Assembly: GCF_900188375.1 (NCBI RefSeq)
Contig: NZ_FZOO01000005.1
Location: 248,001 to 312,000 of the forward strand
Origin: Geodermatophilus pulveris
GTDB taxonomy: Bacteria > Actinomycetota > Actinomycetes > Mycobacteriales > Geodermatophilaceae
Length of the DNA stretch: 64,000 nucleotides
Reading direction: 5' to 3'
The notes under the pieces are model-generated. The model did not search any database, was not told where the DNA came from, and saw only the letters and a list, made by a program, of their open reading frames with translations. Of the stretch, positions 1 through 8,684 are shown piece by piece (the first letter of the stretch is position 1; each line of letters opens with the position of its first letter). The translations under genes and the position numbers were made by a program.

Positions 1-2284
1 AGAAGCGGACGGCGAGCAGCGCGACGTCGTCGCGACCGTCGATGGAGCCGGCGACCGCGGCGGCGCACAGCTCGCGGGGCCCCGCGCCGGCGCGGGCGGC
101 GGCCAGCCGGCCGACCAGCTCGGCGATGCCCTCGTCGAGGTCGGTGCCGGGCCGCTCGATGAGCCCGTCGGTGTAGGCCAGCAGCGTGGTGCCCGGCGGC
201 AGCTCCAGCGTCGTCGACGGCCGCACCGCGCCGCCGTCGACGCCGACGAGCAGGCCGGTCACCTCGTCGAGCACCCGGACCCCGCCGTCCGGCGCGCGCA
301 GCAGCACCGGCGGGTGGCCGGCGCTGGCCACGTGCAGCTGCCACGGGCCGCCGTCCTCCGCCGGGGGCAGGGCGCGGGCGTAGACGAGGGTGGCCATGGC
401 GGCCACCCGCAGCCCCTGTACCAGCCGGTCCACCCGGGCGAGGACGGCGCCGGGGTCCGGGTCGGGTGCCTCCCAGGCACAGGCCCGGATCAGCCCGCGC
501 AGGTGCCCCATCGCCGCGGCAGCGACCACGTCGTGGCCGACGACGTCGCCGATCACCAGGCCGATCGACCCGTCGGGCAGGTGCAGCAGGTCGTAGAAGT
601 CGCCGCCGACGTCGGCCGCGGTCGAGGCGCTGACGTAGTGCGCGGCCGACTCGATCCCGGGGATGTCCGGCAGCTCGGGCAGCAGCGAGCGCTGCAGCGT
701 GACGGCGACCGTGTGCTCCTGCTGGTAGAGGCGCACGTTGTCCATCGCCAGCGCGGCGCGGCGGGCGAGGTCCTCGGCGAGGTCGACGTCCTCCTGGCCG
801 AAGGGCCGCTCCCCGTCGGCGCGGGCCAGCAGGATGGCGCCGCGGGTCCGCCGGCGGGCGACCATCGGGACGGCGAGCAGCGAGCCGGTGCCCAGCGTGC
901 GGACGGCCCGGCGGGTGGCCTCCGTGGGGAGCAGCGCGTCCAGGTCGGCGTCGCTCAGCTGCGCCAGCACCGGGCGGGCGGTGGTGGTGCTGCGCCGGGT
1001 CGGGGAGTCCGGGGGCAGGTGCGGCGCGTACTCGGTGGCCAGCAGGTGCAGCTCCTGCTCCCTGCCGTCCCGGTGGCGCGAGGCGGTCTCGCGGACGGCG
1101 CCGGAGTCGTCGACCAGGGAGATGAACACCCAGTCGGCGAGCAGCGGCACGCAGAGGCGGGCCAGCCGGTCGAGGACGTCGGAGAGGTCCAGGGTCGCGA
1201 TCAGCGTGCTGGTCGCCTCGGCCATGAGCGCCAGGCGGCCCTGGATGCGCTCGGCGTCCGCGCGGGCCAGCTCGGCCTCCGACCGCGCCCGCTCGGCGGC
1301 CGCGCGGGCGAGCTCGGCCTCGTGGCGGGCGGCCTGCTCGGCGGCGAAGGCGGCCTCGCGCTCCCGCTCGACCCGCACCCGCTCGGTGACGTCGGTCTGC
1401 ACGCCGACGAAGCTGACCAGCCGGCCCTCGCCGTCGAAGACCGGGCTGATCGCCAGCTGGTTCCAGAAGGCGGTGCCGTCCTTGCGGTGGTTGAGCAGCG
1501 TCGTGGTGACCGGCCGCCCGGCGGTCAGCGCATCGCGGATCTCCGCGACCGTCCGCGGGTCGGTGGCCGGGCCCTGCAGGAAGCGGCAGTTGCGGCCCAC
1601 CACCTCGCCGTACTCGTACCCGGTGATGCGGGTGAAGGAGGGGTTGACCCACACCAGCGGGTCGTCCTCCTGGCGCGGGTCGGAGATCGTGAAGGCGATG
1701 TCGGTGGCCACCACGGCCCGCTCGCGCAGCGCCTGCAGCTGGTCGTCGGCCCGGTCCGGGCCGCCGCCCTCGACCTCGAGGAAGACGACCAGGGACAGCT
1801 GCTCCTCGCCGTCGGTCCGCGACATCGGGAAGCCGGTGACCCACAGCAGCCGCTCCCCCGGGGCGCCGTCCCCCCGGGCGACCCGGTCCGGCGTCATCCG
1901 CACCGCCTCGCCGGTGACCGGCTGGCCCTCGGCGACCAGCGACAGCGGGCTCGACGTGCGCGCGAGGGCCTGCCCGCCCAGGCCGGTCAGGCCGACCGAG
2001 GCGCCCCAGGTGTCGATGTCGACCGGCAGGCGGACGTTGCCGGCCATCTCCACCGCCGCGCTGTTGGCGTAGGTGACCGCCCCGGCGACCCGGTCGATGA
2101 GTAGCACCGCCACCGGGACCTCGGCGAGCACCTCGGGCAGGGCGGCCGACGCCGAGCCGGTGCCGGCCCGCTCGGTCATGACGGCGCTGGCGGCGGAGAC
2201 GACGCCGGCCGCCTCGCGGCCCACGACGCCGTCGGGAGGCTGAGCGGGGGATGTGTCCCGCGGTCGGTCCTGCTCGGCCGGCAC
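1..2284 (-). CDS. PAS-LOV-GAF-SpoIIE (PP2C) phosphatase, 3' end beyond window
   Basis: A probable light-regulated Ser/Thr phosphatase that would act on an anti-sigma-factor antagonist. Domain order from the translation is an N-terminal PAS (about residues 45-160), a second PAS that is a LOV domain (about 200-310), a charged Ala/Glu/Arg helical linker, GAF (about 370-530) and SpoIIE/PP2C (about 545 onward). The LOV signature GRNCRFLQGP puts the flavin-reactive cysteine at residue 233 (codon 1586-1588), followed by NHRKDGTAFWNQLAISP. The PP2C part shows VGGDFYD and near the edge DGRDDVALLAVRF, so only a few C-terminal residues are missing. I chose GTG 2284 because TAGGGT lies 7 bases upstream, a leaderless arrangement; ATG 2179 is the alternative. 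The family is known for SigB-type partner switching. The light response is inferred from the conserved cysteine. Confidence 0.9.
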   Translation of the reverse strand, partial: MPAEQDRPRDTSPAQPPDGVVGREAAGVVSAASAVMTERAGTGSASAALPEVLAEVPVAVLLIDRVAGAVTYANSAAVEMAGNVRLPVDIDTWGASVGLTGLGGQALARTSSPLSLVAEGQPVTGEAVRMTPDRVARGDGAPGERLLWVTGFPMSRTDGEEQLSLVVFLEVEGGGPDRADDQLQALRERAVVATDIAFTISDPRQEDDPLVWVNPSFTRITGYEYGEVVGRNCRFLQGPATDPRTVAEIRDALTAGRPVTTTLLNHRKDGTAFWNQLAISPVFDGEGRLVSFVGVQTDVTERVRVEREREAAFAAEQAARHEAELARAAAERARSEAELARADAERIQGRLALMAEATSTLIATLDLSDVLDRLARLCVPLLADWVFISLVDDSGAVRETASRHRDGREQELHLLATEYAPHLPPDSPTRRSTTTARPVLAQLSDADLDALLPTEATRRAVRTLGTGSLLAVPMVARRRTRGAILLARADGERPFGQEDVDLAEDLARRAALAMDNVRLYQQEHTVAVTLQRSLLPELPDIPGIESAAHYVSASTAADVGGDFYDLLHLPDGSIGLVIGDVVGHDVVAAAAMGHLRGLIRACAWEAPDPDPGAVLARVDRLVQGLRVAAMATLVYARALPPAEDGGPWQLHVASAGHPPVLLRAPDGGVRVLDEVTGLLVGVDGGAVRPSTTLELPPGTTLLAYTDGLIERPGTDLDEGIAELVGRLAAARAGAGPRELCAAAVAGSIDGRDDVALLAVRF

Positions 2285-2433
2285 GGCGTCGACCCTAACC
2301 CTCGCGGGCGCCTCCGCGGTCGGCGCGGGTCCGGCCCTGACCAGCGGCTGCACCGGGCGAGGTGTGGGGTGCCCCGTGCAGGGAACCACTCCCGGGGAGC
2401 ACACCGCCCCCCGACCCGAGGGAGACGATCGCC

Positions 2434-3156
2434 ATGGGACTGCTCGACCGGCTCTTCGGGCGCGGCCGATCCAGCCACGACCAGTACGACGGGTACCAGC
2501 AGACCGAGCCGTACGGCGGCCACCAGCAGCCACCCCCGGGACAGGGCGGCACGCCCGGTGACCAGCAGGCGGTCGAGCGCTACCGCTACCTGCTGCGCAC
2601 CGCGCCGCCGGACAAGATCGAGGAGGCGCACGCCGAGGCCTTCGCCCAGCTGACCCCGCAGCAGCGCCAGGAGGTGCTGGTGCAGCTGGCCGCCGCGGTG
2701 CCCGCGTCGGAGCGGCCGCGGTCGGACGACCCGCGCACCCTCGCCCGCGCCGCGACCCGGGCCGAGGTGCGCCAGGCCGGCACCCTGGAACGTGCCTTCG
2801 GTCCCGGCGGCGGCGGACCCGGCGGTGGCTACGGCGGCGGCTATGGCGGTGGCTACGGCCGCGGCGGTCCCGGCTTCGGCAGCATGGTGGGCGCCAGCCT
2901 GCTCGGCACCGTCGGCGGCCTGGTGGTCGGCACGGCGGTCGCGGACGCGCTGTTCGACAGCGGCATGGGCGACAGCGGGCTGTTCGGCGGCGGCGACGAG
3001 GAGGCCTACGCCCAGGGCTCCGAGGACGCCGGCGGCGATTACGGCGGCGACCCCGGAGGCGACCTCGCCGGCGGCGCCGACCCGAGCGCGGACCTCGGCG
3101 GCGGGGACCTCGGCGGTGGCGACTTCGGTGGCGACTTCGGCGGCGGGGACTTCTAG
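2434..3156 (+). CDS. Conserved hypothetical protein with Gly/Asp-rich tail
   Basis: A 240-residue protein of unknown function. ATG 2434 has a good ribosome site (GAGGGAG, 2418-2424). The N-terminal 35 residues are Gln/Tyr/Gly-rich. A compact helical segment follows (about residues 40-115, with YRYLLRTAPPDKIEEAHAEA), then a Gly-Tyr repeat linker. A glycine-zipper-like hydrophobic stretch comes next (about 150-180, GASLLGTVGGLVVGTAVADA). The last 50 residues are nearly pure Gly, Asp and Phe. The helical segment resembles a conserved part of actinobacterial proteins of unknown role. The glycine-zipper stretch could insert into or associate with a membrane; this is inference. Its TAG stop shares a CTAG tetranucleotide with the stop of the convergent gene. 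Confidence 0.8.
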   Translation: MGLLDRLFGRGRSSHDQYDGYQQTEPYGGHQQPPPGQGGTPGDQQAVERYRYLLRTAPPDKIEEAHAEAFAQLTPQQRQEVLVQLAAAVPASERPRSDDPRTLARAATRAEVRQAGTLERAFGPGGGGPGGGYGGGYGGGYGRGGPGFGSMVGASLLGTVGGLVVGTAVADALFDSGMGDSGLFGGGDEEAYAQGSEDAGGDYGGDPGGDLAGGADPSADLGGGDLGGGDFGGDFGGGDF

Positions 3157-3560
3157 CCGGGCGGCCGTCGGGCGGTGCGGCGCAGGAAGAGCAGCCCGAG
3201 GACGGGCAGCACCAGCGGGACGAACAGGTAGCCGCGACCGTAGGCCGACCAGACCGTCTCGTCGGGGAACGCGGCCGGCTGCAGCAGCGACAGCGTGCCG
3301 ACGACCAGGACGCCGACCAGCTCGAAGCCGATCGCGGCCAGCGCGGTGCGCCGCCCGCCGCGGGCCAGCGCCACGGTGGCCACCACGTACACGGCCGCGG
3401 CCAGCGCCGACAGCAGGTAGGCGACCGGCGCCTCGGCGAACCGGGTCGACAGCTGGACGACCGCCCGCGCCCCGGCGGCCAGCGCGAACACGCCGTACAC
3501 CGCCACCAGCACCCGCCCGGGCCCGGCGGTGGTCGCCCGCTCCCCCGCGCGCTCAGCCAC
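3153..3560 (-). CDS. Small integral membrane protein
   Basis: A 135-residue protein of unknown function with four predicted membrane helices (about residues 18-38, 47-66, 75-97 and 110-125) and a basic C-terminus (FLRRTARRPPG). It starts with GTG inside the end of the upstream gene, an 8-base overlap, so the two are translationally coupled. Its stop overlaps that of the convergent Gly-rich gene. No catalytic motif is visible. The pair looks like a small actinobacterial membrane operon of unknown role. Confidence 0.75.
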   Translation of the reverse strand: MAERAGERATTAGPGRVLVAVYGVFALAAGARAVVQLSTRFAEAPVAYLLSALAAAVYVVATVALARGGRRTALAAIGFELVGVLVVGTLSLLQPAAFPDETVWSAYGRGYLFVPLVLPVLGLLFLRRTARRPPG

Positions 3561-3918
3561 CCGACGCCTCCCACAGCTGCTGCAGCCGCCAGATCATCAC
3601 ACCGACCGCGCCGGCCGCCACGGCCAGCACGGTCCCCGCCCAGCGGGTGGGCTCGGTGCGGGCCCACAGCACCCCGGCGACCGGCAGCAGCACGATGCCG
3701 GCCAGGTAGCCGAGGAAGGTGGGGGTGTCGGCCGGGGTCTCCCCCTGCGCCAGCCGGACGACGGCCAGCCCGCCCTGCACCAGCAGCAGGGCCTCCAGCA
3801 GCGCCGCCCCCGCCAGGTGCAGCAGCCCGATGCGCCGGCGGGCGAGGGTCGAGGCGATCCCGGCCAGCGTCAGCAGCACCGCCGTCACGGTGACCGCGAC
3901 CACCAGCGCGGTGCTCAC
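3553..3918 (-). CDS. Small integral membrane protein
   Basis: A 121-residue protein of unknown function with four hydrophobic helices (about residues 3-23, 33-52, 68-85 and 91-110). It ends in a cytoplasmic-looking tail. GTG 3918 is the first start after the upstream intergenic space. It is the first gene of a two-gene operon with the overlapping downstream membrane protein. I see no known transporter or enzyme motif. Hydrophobicity supports a membrane location; the function is unknown. Confidence 0.75.
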   Translation of the reverse strand: MSTALVVAVTVTAVLLTLAGIASTLARRRIGLLHLAGAALLEALLLVQGGLAVVRLAQGETPADTPTFLGYLAGIVLLPVAGVLWARTEPTRWAGTVLAVAAGAVGVMIWRLQQLWEASGG

Positions 3919-4051
3919 CGGGCGGACCCCGTGGCGGTGGTGTCGGGCACGGGTGCCATCCTCCCGCGTGGGGGGACGCGCCGGTCAGGGGCCAGGGGCC
4001 GGCGCGGAGACCCACGGGGTGCGTCCGGCAGCGGCGCGCCGGGAGGCTGCC

Positions 4052-4870
4052 ATGACCGTCCGCGACCTCGTCGTCGACCTCCTCGCCGACCTCCTCGACG
4101 CCGTCACCGACCGGCCGGTGCGGCTGCAGGGGCTGGTGGCGCTGCTGCACACCTCGACGTCGCGGAGCCGACCACCCGGACGACCACCGCCGCGCTGCGC
4201 CGGGCCGGCTGACTGCAGGCCGGCCGCCGCGGCCGGGAGACCCTCGACGCCCCCACCGAGCGGCTGCGCGCCGCGGTGCACCGGCGTGCCGCGCGGCTGG
4301 AGGAGCGGCTCGGCCCCAGGGACGGCCTGTGGCGCATGGTCGTCTACACCGTCCCGGAGACCGAGTGCCCCGCCCGCGAGCGGGTGCGCCGGGCGCTCAC
4401 CCGGCACGGCTTCGGGCCGCTGGGCCCGGCCGCCTGGGTCTCCCCGCACCGGTGCGCGCTCGACGAGGTGCGCCACGAGCTCGCCGGCGAGCCGCTGGGC
4501 CGGCTGGACCGGCTCACCGCGCGGGTCGTCGGGGACGCCGTCGGTTCCGACGCCGAGCTGGCCGCCCGCGGCTGGGACCTGCCGGTCCTCGCCGCGGCCT
4601 CCCCGCGGGAGACCGACCGGCTCGGCGCTGTCCTGGCCGCTCCCCCGCCGGACGGCGCGACGGCGCTGCGCACCCACCTGCGCGGGCTGGCCGCCGTCCG
4701 CCGGGTCACCGCCGGCGACCCGCTGCTGCCCGAGGGGCTGCGCCCGGCCGGCCGGCCGGCCCGGGCCGGCGCTGCGCGAGGTCGGGGACGCGGTGGCCGA
4801 CCGGCTGCGCGGGCCCGCCCGGGCGCACGTCACCGCCGTCCTGGACCGGACCGCGCCCGCCCTGCCGTAG
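4052..4870 (+). pseudogene. Decayed PaaX-like transcriptional regulator
   Basis: Fragments in two frames together make one PaaX-family protein. It begins at ATG 4052 (LVVDLLADLLDAVTDRPVR) in one frame. Near 4150 it slips by one base into another frame (LDVAEPTTRTTTAALRRAG). It then meets a TGA at 4210-4212 where family members would probably have Trp, and continues in that frame through DGLWRMVVYTVPE and GFGPLGPAAWVSP. Near 4765, in a CGGC-rich run, it returns to the first frame and ends ALREVGDAVADRLRG to the stop at 4870. Two compensating frameshifts plus one nonsense codon argue for decay and not a single sequencing error. PaaX proteins repress phenylacetate-type catabolism, but no such genes are nearby. 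Confidence 0.8.
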
Positions 4871-4916
4871 GGGCGCCGCCGGCGGACCCCGGTCGGCACG
4901 GGCACCGGGCGGTGTG

Positions 4917-4935
4917 ACAGGTTAGGTGAACCTCA
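4917..4935 (+). promoter_or_regulatory. IdeR/DtxR iron box
   Basis: ACAGGTTAGGTGAACCTCA matches 14 of 19 positions of the DtxR/IdeR consensus, with both core half-sites intact. A second partial motif (GTAAGGCAAGCCT) follows directly, so binding may be tandem. It lies 30 bases before the substrate-binding protein start and implies repression of the uptake operon by iron-loaded IdeR. Confidence 0.8.
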
Positions 4936-4965
4936 GTAAGGCAAGCCTCTCCTCTCAGGAGCACC

Positions 4966-5916
4966 ATGCGCACGCCCACCCGGCCGCTGTCCGCCCTCTC
5001 CCTCGGCATCGTCACAGCGCTGGCCGTCAGCGCGTGCGGCGGCAGTGAGGACACCACCGCGGAGGCGTCCTCGGCGGCCACCGAGGTCACCGTCGCGCAC
5101 GCGCAGGGGCAGACGGCGGTCCCCGCCGACCCGCAGCGGGTGGTCGTCTTCGACATCGGCGTGCTCTCGACGCTGGACAGCCTCGGCGTCGAGGTGGCCG
5201 GCGTGCCGGAGGCCACCTTCCCCGAGTCGCTGGCCCGGTACGCCGGCGACGGGTACCCCAAGGTCGGCTCGCTGTTCGAGCCGGACTACGAGGCGGTCAA
5301 CGCCCTTGAGCCCGACCTGATCATCGTCGCCGGCCGGTCGGCGGCGGTGTACCCGCAGCTGGCCGAGATCGCGCCCACCATCGACCTGAGCGTCGACAAC
5401 GCCGACTTCCTGGCGAGCTTCGAGGAGCGGACCACCACCCTCGGCGAGGTCTTCGGCGAGCAGGACGCCGTGGCCGGGCGGCTGGCCGCGATCGAGACCC
5501 GCGCCGCCGAGGTGCGCGAGGCCGCGCAGGACGACGGCGAGGCGCTGGTCGTCATGACCAGCGCGTCGGAGGTCAGCGCCTACGGCGCCGGGTCCCGCTT
5601 CGGCATCGTGCACGACGAGCTGGGCCTGGGGGTGGCGGACGAGGACCTGACCGAGGCGGACCACGGCGACGCGGTCTCCTTCGAGTACCTCGCCGAGACC
5701 GACCCGGACATCATGCTCGTCCTCGACCGGGACGCCGCGATCGGCGAGTCGGGTGCGGCCGCGCGGGCAGTGCTGGACAACGAGCTGGTCCGCGGGACGA
5801 CGGCCTGGCGCAACGGCGACGTCCACTACCTCGACTCCTCGGTCTGGTACGTCGCCCCCAACGGCCTGCCGTCGGTCGAGACCATGATCGACGAGGTCGC
5901 CGCGGCCGTCGAGTGA
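4966..5916 (+). CDS. Ferric-siderophore ABC transporter substrate-binding lipoprotein (YclQ/FatB type)
   Basis: The binding lipoprotein of an iron-siderophore importer. It has a 23-residue signal peptide ending in a lipobox (AVSAC; lipidated Cys24). The periplasmic-binding fold follows, with the family landmarks RVVVFDIGVLSTLDSLGVE, KVGSLFEPDYEAVNALEPD and LIIVAGRSAAVYPQ. This pattern resembles the petrobactin/catecholate-binding YclQ-FatB branch more than hydroxamate binders; substrate choice is inference. ATG 4966 has an AGGAG site 5 bases upstream. The length of 316 residues is normal. It is the first gene of a tightly overlapped four-gene operon directly behind an IdeR box, so iron starvation should induce it. 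Confidence 0.93.
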   Translation: MRTPTRPLSALSLGIVTALAVSACGGSEDTTAEASSAATEVTVAHAQGQTAVPADPQRVVVFDIGVLSTLDSLGVEVAGVPEATFPESLARYAGDGYPKVGSLFEPDYEAVNALEPDLIIVAGRSAAVYPQLAEIAPTIDLSVDNADFLASFEERTTTLGEVFGEQDAVAGRLAAIETRAAEVREAAQDDGEALVVMTSASEVSAYGAGSRFGIVHDELGLGVADEDLTEADHGDAVSFEYLAETDPDIMLVLDRDAAIGESGAAARAVLDNELVRGTTAWRNGDVHYLDSSVWYVAPNGLPSVETMIDEVAAAVE

Positions 5917-6947
5917 GCAGCACGACCGAACGGCGCAGCGGCGCCGCGCCCGCCCCCTCGGGGCAGGTGCGGCGCCGCCGCGGTGTCCGCCGCCGGCACG
6001 TCGCCGCGGCGCTGGCGGCCCTGGTGGTCGCCGCCCTCGGGTCCCTGTTCGTCGGCGTGAGCGACGTGTCCCCGGCCGACCTGCTGGATGCCGACGAGGC
6101 CGGGACCCGCGTGTTCTGGACCAGCCGGGTGCCGCGGCTGACCGCGATCCTGCTGGCCGGCTCGGCCACCGCGGTCGCCGGGCTGGTCATGATGTCGCTG
6201 ACCCGCAACCGGTTCGTCTCCCCGCAGACCGCGGGGACGACGGAGTGGGTGGGGCTGGGCATCGTCGTCGCGACGCTCGCGTTCGGCAGCACCTCGGTGC
6301 TCGGCAAGATGGGCATCGCGGTCGCGTTCTCGCTGGTCGGGACCGCCCTGTTCGTCTGGCTGCTGCAGCGGATGGTCCTCACCGACATCGTCGTGGTCCC
6401 GCTGGTCGGCATCCTGCTGGGCGGGGTGGTCAGCGCCGCCGCGGCCTTCCTCGCCTACCGCTTCGAGCTGCTGCAGTCGGTGGACGCCTGGATGAACGGC
6501 GACTTCTCCGGCGTCGTGGCCGGCCGCTACGAGCTGCTCTGGCTGGTGCCGGCCGCCACCGTGGTCGCCTACCTCTACGCCGACCGGTTCTCCGTGGCAG
6601 GGATGGGCGAGGGCTTCGCGGTCAACCTCGGCGTCCCCTACACGCGGGTCGTCACCCTGGGCCTGGTCATCGCATCGGTGGTCACCGCGATCGTCGTGGT
6701 CGGCGTCGGGTCGATCCCCTTCCTCGGCCTGGTCGTCCCCAACCTGGTCACCCTCGCCCTGGGCGACAACCTGCGCCGGGTGCTGCCGGTGACCGCGGTG
6801 ACCGGCGCGGCGTTCGTGCTGGTCTGCGACGTCGTCGGCCGCACCATCCGGTACCCCTACGAGATCCCGGTCGGCACCGTGGGCGGCGTCATCGGCGGGG
6901 TCGTGTTCATCGTGCTGCTGCTGCGCGCCCGCCGGAGGGTGGCCTGA
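5913..6947 (+). CDS. Ferric-siderophore ABC transporter permease 1 (FecCD family)
   Basis: A 344-residue inner-membrane permease of the BtuC/FecCD family, with about nine to ten helices after a short basic N-terminus (VRRRRGVRRRHVAAALAAL). The conserved GVGSIPFLGLVVPNL segment, where the ATPase docks in this family, is present. GTG 5913 overlaps the stop of the binding-protein gene (GTGA). It should form a heterodimeric channel with the next gene product. Regulation follows the shared iron box. Confidence 0.92.
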   Translation: MSSTTERRSGAAPAPSGQVRRRRGVRRRHVAAALAALVVAALGSLFVGVSDVSPADLLDADEAGTRVFWTSRVPRLTAILLAGSATAVAGLVMMSLTRNRFVSPQTAGTTEWVGLGIVVATLAFGSTSVLGKMGIAVAFSLVGTALFVWLLQRMVLTDIVVVPLVGILLGGVVSAAAAFLAYRFELLQSVDAWMNGDFSGVVAGRYELLWLVPAATVVAYLYADRFSVAGMGEGFAVNLGVPYTRVVTLGLVIASVVTAIVVVGVGSIPFLGLVVPNLVTLALGDNLRRVLPVTAVTGAAFVLVCDVVGRTIRYPYEIPVGTVGGVIGGVVFIVLLLRARRRVA

Positions 6948-7927
6948 TGGCGGCCGTCCGCACCGCCCCGGAGCGGGCCACGCGCCGCCGCCGCACGCTG
7001 GTCGTGCTCGGCGCGGTCACCGCGGCCGCCGTCGCCGCGTTCCTCACCGTGGGCGTCACCGGCGCCTGGGACTACGCGCTGGAGATGCGCGGCCGCCGGC
7101 TCGCCGCGATGGCGGTCGTCGCCGTGGCGGTCGCGCTGTCCACCGTGCTGTTCCAGACGGTCACGAACAACCGGATCCTGACCCCGGAGATCATGGGCTT
7201 CGACCGGCTGTTCGTCCTGGTCCAGACGGCGGGCGTCTTCCTGCTGGGCTCCTCGACGCTCGCCTCGGCCGACCCGCGGCTGCGGTTCGCCGTCGACACC
7301 GTCGCGCTGGTCGCGTTCGCCGCCGTCCTGTACCGGTCGCTGTTCAGCCGCACCGAGCGCGACGTGTACGTGCTGGTCCTGCTCGGGGTGGTGCTCGGCA
7401 CGGTGTTCACCAGCCTCACCCTGCTGGTCAGCCGGCTCATCGACCCCAACGAGTTCCTGACCCTGCAGGACCTGCTGTTCGCCAGCTTCACCTCCGTCGA
7501 CCAGGGACTGCTCGGCCTGACCGCCGTGGTCGTCGGCGTCGTCGCCGTCGGGGTCTGGCGGCACATCCCGCTGCTCGACGTCGTCGCCCTCGGCCGCGAC
7601 ACCGCCGTCGGCCTCGGGGTGGAGCACCGGCGGGTGGTCGACCGGGTGCTGCTGGTCGTCGCCGTCCTCGTCGCCGTCTCCACCGCGCTGGTCGGGCCGA
7701 TCACCTTCCTCGGCCTGCTGGTGGCCAACCTGGCCCGGCAGCTGCTGGGCACCCACCGGCACGCCTGGGTGCTGCCGGGTGCCGCCCTGCTGGCCCTGCT
7801 CGCGCTGGCCGGGGGCCAGACGGTGCTCGAGCAGGTGCTCGGCCTCAACTCCAGCCTGAGCATCGTCGTCGGTCTCGTGGGCGGGATCGTCTTCATCGCC
7901 CTCCTCGTCCGGGAGCCCCGCCAGTGA
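6947..7927 (+). CDS. Ferric-siderophore ABC transporter permease 2 (FecCD family)
   Basis: A 326-residue second permease of the pair. It carries the FecCD landmarks VTNNRILTPEIMGFD and GPITFLGLLVANLAR and ends in a hydrophobic helix. The start is ATG 6947, overlapping the previous TGA by one base (TGATG); an upstream in-frame extension lies over the first permease gene and is not coding. Both permeases are close in length to the family norm. The substrate is the same ferric siderophore as for the rest of the operon. Confidence 0.92.
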   Translation: MAAVRTAPERATRRRRTLVVLGAVTAAAVAAFLTVGVTGAWDYALEMRGRRLAAMAVVAVAVALSTVLFQTVTNNRILTPEIMGFDRLFVLVQTAGVFLLGSSTLASADPRLRFAVDTVALVAFAAVLYRSLFSRTERDVYVLVLLGVVLGTVFTSLTLLVSRLIDPNEFLTLQDLLFASFTSVDQGLLGLTAVVVGVVAVGVWRHIPLLDVVALGRDTAVGLGVEHRRVVDRVLLVVAVLVAVSTALVGPITFLGLLVANLARQLLGTHRHAWVLPGAALLALLALAGGQTVLEQVLGLNSSLSIVVGLVGGIVFIALLVREPRQ

Positions 7928-8682
7928 TCGAGTTCCGGTCCGTCTCCAAGTCCTTCGGCGACACCCGCGTGGTGGACGACGTGTCGCTGACCATCCCCAC
8001 CGGAGGGATCACCTCGCTGGTCGGCGCGAACGGCGCGGGGAAGTCCACCCTGCTGTCGATCGCCGCGCGGCTGCTGCCGGCCGACCGCGGCCGGGTGCTC
8101 GTCGACGGGCTGGACGTCGCCACGACGCCGGGGCCGGTGCTGGCCCGGCGGCTGGCGGTGCTGCGCCAGGAGAACGCGATGTCGGTGCGGCTGACCGTGC
8201 GCGAGCTGGTGGCCTTCGGCCGCTTCCCGCACTCGGGCGGGCGGCTGACCGCCGAGGACCACCGGCTGGTCGACGAGGCCATGGCGTGGTTCGAGCTGGA
8301 CCCGCTGGCCGACCGGCACCTCGACCAGCTCTCCGGCGGGCAGCGCCAGCGCGCCTACGTGGCGATGGTGATGTGCCAGGGCACCGACCACGTGCTGCTC
8401 GACGAGCCGCTGAACAACCTGGACATGCGGCACGCCGTCCAGATGATGCGGATGCTGCGCGGCATGGCCGACGAGCTGGGCCGCACCGTGGTCCTCGTCG
8501 TCCACGACGTCAACGTGGCCTCCTGCTACTCCGACCGGATCGTGGCCCTGCGGGAGGGGCAGCTGGTCGCCGAGGGCCCGACCGCGGACCTCATGACGCC
8601 GGAGCTCCTGCGCGGGGTGTTCGACGTCGAGGTCGAGGTGCACGAGCTGGCCGGCCGGCGGATCGGTGTCCCCTGGTCCTGA
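7924..8682 (+). CDS. Ferric-siderophore ABC transporter ATP-binding protein
   Basis: A 252-residue ATPase that powers the importer. It has Walker A (GANGAGKST, residues 34-42), the ABC signature LSGGQRQR (near 137), Walker B (HVLLDEPLNNLD) and the switch histidine in LVVHDVN. GTG 7924 overlaps the TGA of permease 2. It is the last gene of the operon. A strong 15-bp inverted repeat follows its stop. Confidence 0.93.
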   Translation: MIEFRSVSKSFGDTRVVDDVSLTIPTGGITSLVGANGAGKSTLLSIAARLLPADRGRVLVDGLDVATTPGPVLARRLAVLRQENAMSVRLTVRELVAFGRFPHSGGRLTAEDHRLVDEAMAWFELDPLADRHLDQLSGGQRQRAYVAMVMCQGTDHVLLDEPLNNLDMRHAVQMMRMLRGMADELGRTVVLVVHDVNVASCYSDRIVALREGQLVAEGPTADLMTPELLRGVFDVEVEVHELAGRRIGVPWS

Positions 8683-8684
8683 GG

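Noticed and set aside
314..2104. Plus-strand open frame of 596 codons at the window start
   Set aside because: It is antisense to the conserved PAS-LOV-GAF-SpoIIE frame and has shadow-type composition.
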